Positions 20,601 to 27,732 of a DNA stretch of 27,732 nucleotides are shown here, piece by piece (within the stretch, counting starts at the first letter, position 1; every line of letters begins with the position of its first letter). The DNA is taken from assembly GCA_943704525.1 (NCBI GenBank), contig CALSCQ010003151.1, forward strand, positions 1 to 27,732. Direction: 5' to 3'. The position numbers and the translations under genes are program-made. The notes under the pieces are model-generated. The model searched no databases. It saw only the letters and a list, made by a program, of their open reading frames with translations, and was not told where the DNA came from. The DNA comes from Pigoraptor vietnamica (Eukaryota; Opisthokonta; Filasterea).

Positions 20601-22523
20601 TGATCTCGCTCGGCCAGGGCCAAGGGGCGGTCGCAGAGGAACTCATCGCGCGCGCCATCCGCAGCGGCGACTGGGTGTTCCTGCAGAACTGCCACCTCGC
20701 GTCGTCGTGGATGCCATCGATGGAGTCGCTCGTCTCTGAGTTTTCGAGCCCGGAGGCCGAGCTGCACCCGGACTTCCGCCTGTGGCTCAGCTCGATGCCC
20801 GCGCGGTCGTTCCCCGTGGCGGTGCTCCAGAACGGCGTGAAGATGACGATTGAGCCCCCGCGTGGGCTGCGCGCGAACCTGAAGCGGTCGTTTGGCGAGA
20901 TAACGGACGCCGAATTTGAGGACACGAAGGCGGGGCGGCACTGGAAGCGGGTGCTGTTCGGGCTGTGCTTCTTCAACGCGATCATCCACGAGCGCAAGAA
21001 GTTTGGGCCCCTCGGGTTCAACATCAAGTACGACTTCACCGTCAGCGACCTCGAGGTGTCCATGTCCTTCCTGCGCATGTACCTGGCGGACAAGAGCGAG
21101 GTGCCCTGGCAAGCGCTGCGCTACCTCACGGGCGAAATCGTCTACGGCGGGCGCGTGACGGACGACTGGGACCGCCGCTGCCTGCGCGCGATCATCGGAC
21201 GTTACTACACGCCCTCGATTCTCGAGGACAAGCACCCGCTCGCGGAAGGCAACGACTACTATGTGCCTCCGCCGGGCCTCCTCGACACTTTCCGCCGCTA
21301 CATTGACGCCCTGCCGCTCACGGACGCGCCGCACGTGTTCGGGATGCACGAGAACGCGAACATTGCGCACAACGTCTCTGAGGCGCGCAGCCTCATCCAG
21401 TGCATTCTCGACGTGCAGCCGCGCCTCTCGGGTGCCGGCGGCGCGTCGTCCGGCGGGGACAGCGTCGACGACAGCGTCCTCGCGATGGTCAACGACATTG
21501 TCGAATCCCTGCCGGCGCTTTTGGACTTTTCGCAGGCGCACCCGTCGCTCCTCGTCGCGAACGAGCGCGGCCGCATGAACTCGCTCACGACGGTGCTTCG
21601 CCAGGAGACGGTGCGCTTCAACCGCCTTCTCGTGATCATGCGCCAGTCGCTCGAGTCACTGGCGAAGGCCATCAAGGGTCTTGTTGTCATGTCGGCGGAT
21701 CTCGAGGCGATGTACGTGTCGTTCACCAACAACCAAGTGCCCGCGCTGTGGGCGACGGCGGCGTACGCGAGCCTCAAGCCGCTCGGGTCGTGGTTCAAGG
21801 ACCTCTCCCTCCGCTGCGACTTTATGCGCGACTGGCTCACTCTCGGCCAGCCCAAGACGTTCTGGATCTCCGGCTTCTTCTTCCCCCAGGGCTTTGTGAC
21901 GGGCACGTTGCAGAACCACGCGCGCCTGCACAACGTCCCCGTCAACACGCTCCGATTCGACTACGCGGTGCTCAAGTACGACGCCGAGTACGTGCAGGAG
22001 GCGCCGGCGGAGGGCGTCCTCATCCACGGAGTGTACCTCGATGGCGGCCGCTGGGACCGCGGGAACGAGCGCCTGGCCGAGCCCATTCGCAACGAGATGT
22101 TCGCGGTGAGTGCGTGTGTGCGTGTGTGCGTGTGTGCGTGCATGTGTGGGCGGGGTGTGCTCCCTCCGCTGTCTTCACACTGCTGTGTCTCACCCGGTGT
22201 TGCTTCTCTCCACGCAGAAAATGCCGGTCATTCACCTCCTCCCGACACAAGCGCCCGCGAACGACGAGAAGAAGTACATATGTCCTCTGTACAAGACGTC
22301 GGCGCGTGCGGGTGTGCTGTCTTCCACTGGTGAGTCTCACGACGCCGAGTCTCGATGCGCCCTTGCCAACGTATAGACACGAGTGCAATTTCTTATGCAT
22401 TCTTCCTTTATTTTCGCAGGTCTCTCGACCAACTTCGTCATGTCGATCGCGCTGAACACGGCCGAGCCGAGCGAAGTGTGGACTTTGATGGGCTGCGCGC
22501 TCGTGTGCCAGCTCAACGACTAA
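8632..22523 (+). CDS. Axonemal inner-arm dynein heavy chain, DNAH6-like (9 exons)
   Basis: Exons: 8632-11454, 11612-11991, 12122-12545, 12727-13602, 13764-18005, 18109-19374, 19511-22105, 22218-22329, 22420-22523 (12822 bases, 4273 aa; junction phases 0,2,0,0,0,0,0,1). It is a minus-end microtubule motor driving flagellar bending. Seen in order: disordered Ser/Pro/Ala/Arg-rich N-terminus about 1-345; tail starting near the YNPYKLRVV...FYTLSISGVTH block; linker; AAA1 P-loop GPAGTGKT at 1616-1623 followed by CFDEFNRID; AAA2 GPTGGGKT near 1897; AAA3 GGTTGVGKS near 2237; AAA4 GVGGTGK near 2594; coiled-coil stalk with the microtubule-binding tip at about 2940-3050; AAA5 and AAA6; and the C-terminal domain ending ...VCQLND. 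All four P-loops look intact. The length suits single-headed inner-arm chains. The AAA1 stretch GLDYKMMGKFWSGL and the C-terminus suggest the DNAH6/3/7/12 branch, most like DNAH6 from memory; a tree is needed for the subtype. The gene stops with TAA. Confidence 0.96.
11455..11611 (+). other. Dynein intron 1, GT-rich
   Basis: Donor GTGCGC after ...EEYALYQ; acceptor CCCTCTAG before TLVPSLSQ. The first two thirds is an irregular GTGT/GTGC tract (about 11475-11560). The frame reads on to a stop at 11584-11586, so retention would truncate the protein in the tail. Confidence 0.9.
13603..13763 (+). other. Dynein intron 4 with GTT and GT repeats
   Basis: Donor GTGAGG, acceptor CCCTCGCAG before NLAGLAG. 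It contains a (GTT)n-like run at about 13637-13664 followed directly by a GT run to about 13679. The other dynein introns are 11992-12121, 12546-12726, 18006-18108, 19375-19510, 22106-22217 and 22330-22419. Confidence 0.9.
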
Positions 22524-22570
22524 GCAAACTGAAGGTCGCTTCTGGCGCCTCTCAGTTATGTCTGCCTCTG

Positions 22571-22599
22571 CGTGTGTGTGCGTGTGTGTGAGTGTGTGT
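22571..22599. repeat. GT tract after the dynein stop codon
   Basis: CGTGTGTGTGCGTGTGTGTG-type alternating tract about 50 bases past the dynein stop, probably in the 3' UTR. Confidence 0.85.
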
Positions 22600-23139
22600 A
22601 CGAGCGTTTTTTGCCTGATATTAATCGGTTTCTGTTTTTCTGCGGCTGAGTTTGCGTGCGCGTGCGCGAGCGTGGCGTTAAGGGCGTGATCGCAACAAAA
22701 CGATTTGAAACAAATCGCCTTTTTTTGAAAACTGTTGCAAGGCAGTATTTTATGTGCTTGTGCGAGGGCATACGACTGCAAGAACACACGACCCGCCGGC
22801 TCAACTGAACACACAGGCGAGATCGAGCAGCTAGACAACAACCTCCGTGTCGCAACGCGCTCTCGGCGAGAAATCGTCGCCCGAATTCACCCGACGGTAA
22901 CGGCCCATTAGGCGCACGTGCACAGGCCTTTCGTTTTCGTCAGAGTGACAGCAACAATTACTCGGCGTCACCAGCGGCAATTAGGAACGGAGAGAGAGAG
23001 GGAGGGGTGTGGTCGTCCTTGAGCGGGGTTTAATGAGGAGTGGGGCTTAGATGGATCGGGGTGAGTGGACGATGAGAGCGCGCGATGGAAGGGTGTAGGA
23101 GGAGGTGAGGGTTAAACCGACTTGCGCAATGTCACCTTC

Positions 23140-23435
23140 AAAGTGGAGCGATAAAGTACTGACGGGTTGACTGGAAAGTACTAAAAGCGCAACATTCGAT
23201 TGTCGAAAAATTCCAAAAAGGCGGTGTAAAGTGATAGTGATTGGAAATTTGTGTTAAGTTGATACCTCGTGTGGCAATTAGCGAGAAATTCTCCAAACAT
23301 TTATTATGACCCCTTGTTACTATCAAAAATGTATGAAATTGAAAATTATTAAATAGGCCCGAACCCAAATCGGCGAATTCACCACGACGTGGCAATTTGG
23401 GGTAAATTGCGCAAAAATCCCTCAAAATCCGAATC
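23140..23435. other. AT-rich island upstream of eEF3
   Basis: About 300 bases that are clearly AT-rich relative to the surroundings. It contains the 8-base direct repeat AAAGTACT twice (14-base spacer) near 23153-23182, and two related GTGGCAATT blocks near 23270 and 23388. No transposon ends or coding potential were recognised. Confidence 0.75.
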
Positions 23436-23689
23436 CCGTTTCAATTTGCGGTCACCCGCACCAGCACGCAAACGATGTAAGCGCTTGGATTGGTCGCTTT
23501 GCACGTGTGTTCTTTGGAGCGACTCCACTCACGACGAGCCCGACATCTCCACAGCACCCAAGCCACTCGAGCACTCACGGCTGGGCTCTGCGTGAAACAC
23601 GTGGAGAAGCGCGCCCGCAAATTGTTACCCACACGCCCTCCGCACACAGCTGTGCTCTCCCTCGTGGCGCGTTCCCGCCTTGCCTCTCC

Positions 23690-23697
23690 TATATAAC
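23690..23697 (+). promoter_or_regulatory. Candidate TATA box of the eEF3 gene
   Basis: TATATAAC lies 172 bases before the eEF3 ATG. A transcription start near 23720 would give a leader of about 140 bases that is pyrimidine-rich, as is common for highly expressed translation genes. Inferred from sequence only. Confidence 0.5.
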
Positions 23698-23861
23698 ACG
23701 CCCAGATCTCGCAAGCGGCAGCGCTCTTCGGACTCGATCCGCTGCGCTCTTGCCGTTCTCGCCTTCAACCATCTCAAAAACCCTTTCGCGATAACGCACC
23801 TGTGACAGCGGATCGCCTCCCACCCCTCAACTTTTTACCCCGTTTTTTTTTCATCTTCAAG

Positions 23862-26800
23862 ATGCCGCCCCAGGAGACCGCCACGGCCGCGCTGCTCGTG
23901 CAGCTCGAGGGATCGGGCCGCAAGGAGGCCGGCACGACCATGGCCGAGCACGTCAAGACGACGGGCCTCGCCAAGGCTGAGAAGGCGCTGCTCTTTGCCA
24001 CGCTCGCCGAGAACATGAACAAGCAGGGCAAGACGGGCGCCGACTCGCGCGAGGGCGCGTGCATCTGCATCACGGCGCTGTGCAAGGAGCTCGGCGCCCC
24101 CGTCGTCCCCTACGTCGTCCCGCTGCTCCCGGCGGTGATCGAGCTCATGGGCGACAAGTTCCGCCCCGTCCAGGTGGCCGCGCAGGAGGCCGGCGATGCC
24201 ATCGTCGCCGCGCTCAACCCGAACGCGATCCGCGTCATCCTTCCCCACCTCCTCGGCAAGAGCGCCCGCTGGCAGTCGAACTACTTCCGGATGGAGGCCC
24301 TCGCGCGCCTCGTCGCGACGGCGCCGCTCCAGATGGCCCGCTTCATGGGCGATCTCGTCCCCTTCCTCTCGGAGGCCATGTGGGACCTCAAGCCCGAGGT
24401 CAAGTCGTCCGCCAAGGCCGCGATGCAGTCTGCATGCAACGCCGTCGACAACCGCGACATCAAGCCCTTCATCCCCGATCTCCTCCACGCGATCGAGAAC
24501 CCCAAGGAGGTGCCCGAGACGGTCCACAAGCTCGCCGCGACGACGTTCGTCCAGACGGTCAACTTTGCCGCGCTCTCGGTCATGGCGCCCCTTCTCATCC
24601 GCGGCCTCCAGGAGCGCTCGACGGCGACGAAGCGCCAGTGCGCCCGTATCATCGAGAACATGACCAAGCTCGTCGACCACGCGTACGACGTCGCGCCCTT
24701 CCTCCCCAAGCTGCTGCCCCTCCTCGAGGCCGCCAAGAACGAGGTCTCGGACCCCGAGTGCCGCGACGTCTGCCAGAAGGCGCACGAGATTCTCGTCAAG
24801 AAGGGCAACCTCAAGGAGCACGTGAACAAGCTCGTCGACGCCGCCGCCGTCCTCCCGATCGTCAAGGCCGCCCTCGGCTCGAGCGTCGCGCTCGTCCCCG
24901 AGCACGTCCAGCTCTTCGTCAGCGAGCTCTCGTACTCGCTCGCCGACCTCAAGGTCTTTGAGCACGAGGCGTGGACGAACACGGTCGTTCCCTACCTCCA
25001 CCCGTTCGTCGACGGGCACGTCGCGACGGTCGTCGTCGACAAGGTCCTCCGCGAGGCCGTCGACGGCGAGAAGGGCGTTGAGGAAGTGCAGGAGGCTGAC
25101 GACGCCGAGGAGCTCTGCAACACGACGTTCTCGCTCGCGTACGGCTCGAAGATTCTCCTCAACAACACGCAGCTCAAGCTCATGCGTGGCTACCGCTACG
25201 GCCTCGTCGGCCAGAACGACTCCGGCAAGACGTCGCTCCTCCGCGCAATCGCCAACCACAAGGTCGACGGCTTCCCCCCTGCGGACGAGGTGCGCACGGT
25301 CTTCGTCGAGACGGACATTCAGGGCGAGCTCTCGGACCTCAGCGTGCTCGACTACATCTACGCCGACGCGCTCCTCAAGGACTGCGGCGTCCCGCGCGAG
25401 GAGATGGCCAAGGTGCTCCAGTCGGTCGGCTTCACGGACGAGTCGCCCGCGAACATCACCACGCCCGTCGGCGCCCTATCTGGCGGTTGGAAGATGAAGC
25501 TCGCCCTCGCGCGCGCCATGCTTCTCCGCGCCGACATTCTGCTCCTCGACGAGCCGACGAACCATCTCGACGTCCACAACGTCAAGTGGGTCGAGGGCTA
25601 CCTCAGCAGCCTCAAGGGCGTCACGAGCATCATCGTCTCGCACGACTCTGGCCTCCTCGACCGCGTGTGCACGCACATCATCCAGATCGACTCACTCAAG
25701 CTTCACGTGCACAAGGGCAACCTCTCCGAGTTCGTCAAGATCGTCCCCGAGGCGCGCTCGTACTTTGAGCTCAAGGCTTCCAAGGCCGTCTTCCGCTTCC
25801 CTCCCCCTGGCCCCCTCGACGGCATCAACTCGAAGGGCAAGCCGATCATGAAGATGACGGACATCACGTTCACGTACCCCGGCGCCTCGAAGCCCCAGCT
25901 GCGCAACGTCACGGTCCGCTGCTCGCTCTCGTCGCGCGTCGCCTGCCTCGGTGTCAACGGCGCGGGCAAGTCGACGATGATCAAGCTGCTCACGGGCGAG
26001 CTCAAGCCGGACGAGGGCTCTGGCGAGGTGTGGAAGCACCCGAACGCGCGCGTGGCGTACGTCGCCCAGCACGCCTTCCACCACATCGAGAGCCACCTCG
26101 ACAAGACGCCGAACGAGTACATTCGCTGGCGCTACGAGAACGGCCGCGACAAGGAGGCGCTCGAGAAGGTCACGCTCATCCTCACGCCCGAGGAGGAGGC
26201 CAAGATGAAGCAGCCCTTCATGGTCGAGATTGAGGAGGCCGACGGCACGATCAAGCGCGAGAAGCGGACGGTCGAGTCGTTCACGGAGAGCCGCCGCGAG
26301 ATTTCGAAGCGCGTGCAGTACGAGGTCCGGTTCGTCAACTACCAGAACCCCGTCTGGGTCAACCAGCAGGTGCTCCTCGACAACGGCTTTGCCAAGGTCC
26401 TCAAGGGCATCGACGAGGCGATTGCGCTCGCTGCATCGACGTTTGGCCGTGCGCTCACGACGGCGAACGTCGAGAAGCACCTCGGCGACTGCGGCCTCGA
26501 GGCCGAGTTTGCGACGCACATGCGCATCCGCGCGCTCTCGGGCGGCCAGAAGGTCAAGGTCGTCCTCGCTGCCGCCATGTGGAATTGCCGTGGGTATCTG
26601 TTCGTCGCTGTTGATGCTACGTGTGCTGCTGCGCGTGTCACTTTCATAGTTTGCTGGTTCGTAGCTCCTTGCTGACCTTTCCTTTCCCTTTGTGTCTGCG
26701 CAGCGCACATTCTCATTCTTGACGAGCCCACCAACTACCTCGACCGCGAGTCGCTCGGCGCGCTCTCTGGCGCCATCCGCGAGTTTGACGGCGGCGTCGT

Positions 26801-27196
26801 CATGATCACCCACAACACCGAGTTCTGCACGGCGCTCTGCCCCGAGGTTTGGGTGAGTGTCACTTGCTCTCTTGGCTGCTCTGTCTCGTACTCTTCTGTG
26901 CGGATTGCGACGAGCGCCTGTGATCTGACTTCACTTCCCTCTCTTTCTGCGCGCAGCACCTCGAGAACAACACGCTGAACCTCAAGGGCGACGCCGAGTG
27001 GATGAAGGCGGCGATGGCGGAGAAGGTTGTCGTCAAGGACATTGCCGAGACGATGATTGACAAGTACGGCAACGAGGTGAAGGTCAAGGGACCCGCGAAG
27101 AAGCTCAGCCGCCAGGAGCGCCTCAAGAAGGAGAAGAGCCGCAAGATGCGCCTCGCGCAGGGCCTCCCCGTCTCGGACGACGAGGACTTTGAGTAG
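23862..27196 (+). CDS. Translation elongation factor 3 (eEF3), ABCF ATPase (3 exons)
   Basis: Exons: 23862-26589, 26704-26852, 26957-27196 (3117 bases, 1038 aa; phases 1 and 0), close to yeast eEF3 (about 1044 aa). eEF3 is a cytosolic ribosome-bound ATPase that helps release E-site tRNA and complete translocation. Seen: HEAT-repeat N-terminus about 1-320; helical linker; ABC1 with Walker A GQNDSGKT at 450-457, signature LSGGW at 539-543 and Walker [12 protein letters not shown] with Asp563/Glu564; ABC2 with Walker A GVNGAGKS at 697-704, a chromodomain-like insertion about 750-860, signature LSGGQ at 892-896 and Walker [13 protein letters not shown] with Asp916/Glu917; and a Lys/Arg-rich tail ending SDDEDFE. 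Start: MPPQET matches the HEAT start. An in-frame upstream Met (23802) would add 20 untypical residues and is rejected. Intron 1 falls between the ABC2 signature and Walker B. Catalytic residues all look intact and third positions are almost always G or C, consistent with high expression. Confidence 0.97.
26590..26703 (+). other. eEF3 intron 1
   Basis: Donor GTGGGT after ...AAMWNC plus one base; acceptor TCTGCGCAG before CG CAC ATT, giving [12 protein letters not shown]. The intron contains an in-frame stop, so retention would remove the second Walker B. Confidence 0.93.
26853..26956 (+). other. eEF3 intron 2
   Basis: Donor GTGAGT directly after ...LCPEVW; acceptor CTGCGCGCAG before HLENNTLNL. 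It separates the ABC2 core from the basic C-terminal tail. Confidence 0.93.
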
Positions 27197-27732
27197 AGCG
27201 CCCTCTCACTATTCGACTTGTGCGCTGTTTGCCGTTCGCTGTCTTCTGAATTTCTTTCTCTTTTTTAACGCGGCTGCTTTTGCGTGCGTGTGCGTGCGCG
27301 TCGCTCTCAAGTTTCTTTTCTGCCTTTGCGATGGCATTGGACCTCGTGCCCGTGCAACTTGCGCGACTGTCTCAGGAAGACGTCGCCGCGGTGTGCCGGG
27401 GCGAGCCGTGACGTTAATAAGATGGAGGATTGGTGAAAGAAATGTCTCCTGCCGTGCGGTGAAAGACACTTGCTGTGCTTGTCAACAGTGTAGCACCTCG
27501 CGTGGAGAAGTGTACTCGTACTCGTATCAGGACCCTGACATCGCTCAGAACAGCGAAAACGGCACGTCAGACTCCGCGTGGAACGATGTCATCCACCACC
27601 TAGAGAGATGGCGGTGTTCTAGTCCTCGGCATAGTGAACAGTGAAAAGACGGCCGGCCACCGGTCGGTCGGAACGGGTACGGACCGCCTTGAGTTCTTTT
27701 CCGGAACCCTCAATAACCCCCCCACCCCCCCC
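27197..27732. other. 3' flank of eEF3, no gene seen
   Basis: This lies downstream of the eEF3 TAG stop. It holds a pyrimidine-rich start, a short GTGCGTGC run near 27283-27300 and a C-homopolymer-rich end (27716-27732). A plus-strand open frame (27189-27644) begins inside eEF3 and shows no domain. A TAATAAG near 27414 could be a weak polyadenylation signal. Confidence 0.55.

Larger units (their letters stand above)
22524..23861. other. Intergenic region between dynein and eEF3
   Basis: It holds the dynein 3' flank, a GT tract (22571-22599), a short GA-rich stretch near 22990-23005, an AT-rich island (about 23140-23435) and the eEF3 promoter and 5' leader. Open frames here are short and match nothing I recognise. 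No clear AATAAA was found after the dynein stop codon. Confidence 0.65.

Noticed and set aside
23802-23861. Upstream in-frame start for eEF3
   Set aside because: It would add 20 residues, mostly Phe/Pro/Leu from a pyrimidine-rich leader, ahead of a start (MPPQET) that fits the HEAT domain beginning.
1-27732. CRISPR arrays, bacterial operons, insertion sequences, retroelements or virus-like elements
   Set aside because: No repeat-spacer pattern, transposase, reverse transcriptase, integrase or capsid motif, and no long terminal or inverted repeats were recognised by eye in any frame.

Overview
This is nuclear DNA of a GC-rich eukaryotic microbe that builds a motile flagellum. Three multi-exon genes can be resolved to the base with ordinary GT-AG introns: a hybrid sensor histidine kinase with a CHASE domain (minus strand, 394-3987, 6 exons), an axonemal inner-arm dynein heavy chain (plus strand, 8632-22523, 9 exons, 4273 aa) and translation elongation factor eEF3 (plus strand, 23862-27196, 3 exons, 1038 aa). 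A fourth, intronless minus-strand gene (5707-6612) encodes a small type I membrane protein with a thrombospondin-like cysteine module. TAA, TAG and TGA all end genes here, so the genetic code is the standard one with respect to stops.

The combination of an axonemal dynein, eEF3 and a eukaryotic CHASE hybrid kinase argues against an animal or land plant. It fits a free-living flagellated protist or a zoosporic fungus-like lineage (choanoflagellate, apusomonad, chytrid and some stramenopiles are all possible). The sequence alone does not decide between them.

Layout: 1-393 is the 3' flank of the kinase gene; 394-3987 is the kinase; 3988-5706 has no convincing gene but holds two weak minus-strand reading frames and a long GT tract; 5707-6612 is the membrane protein; 6613-8631 is mostly intergenic, with one weak plus-strand frame, an AT-rich island and a CA microsatellite; 8632-22523 is dynein; 22524-23861 is intergenic with a second AT-rich island and a TATA box; 23862-27196 is eEF3; 27197-27732 is its 3' flank. 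The genes do not form an operon or an evident functional cluster: signalling, motility and translation genes are simply neighbours.

I did not find a convincing new multi-gene system. The observations most worth a second look are an apparently truncated pseudo-receiver inside the kinase, an in-frame stop-free intron that splits its H-box, two AT-rich islands at similar distances upstream of the dynein and eEF3 start codons, GT/CA tracts concentrated in introns (one directly at a 3' splice site), and frequent GTGCGY splice donors in the dynein gene. All splice junctions were inferred from reading-frame continuity and protein-family motifs; no transcript was seen.
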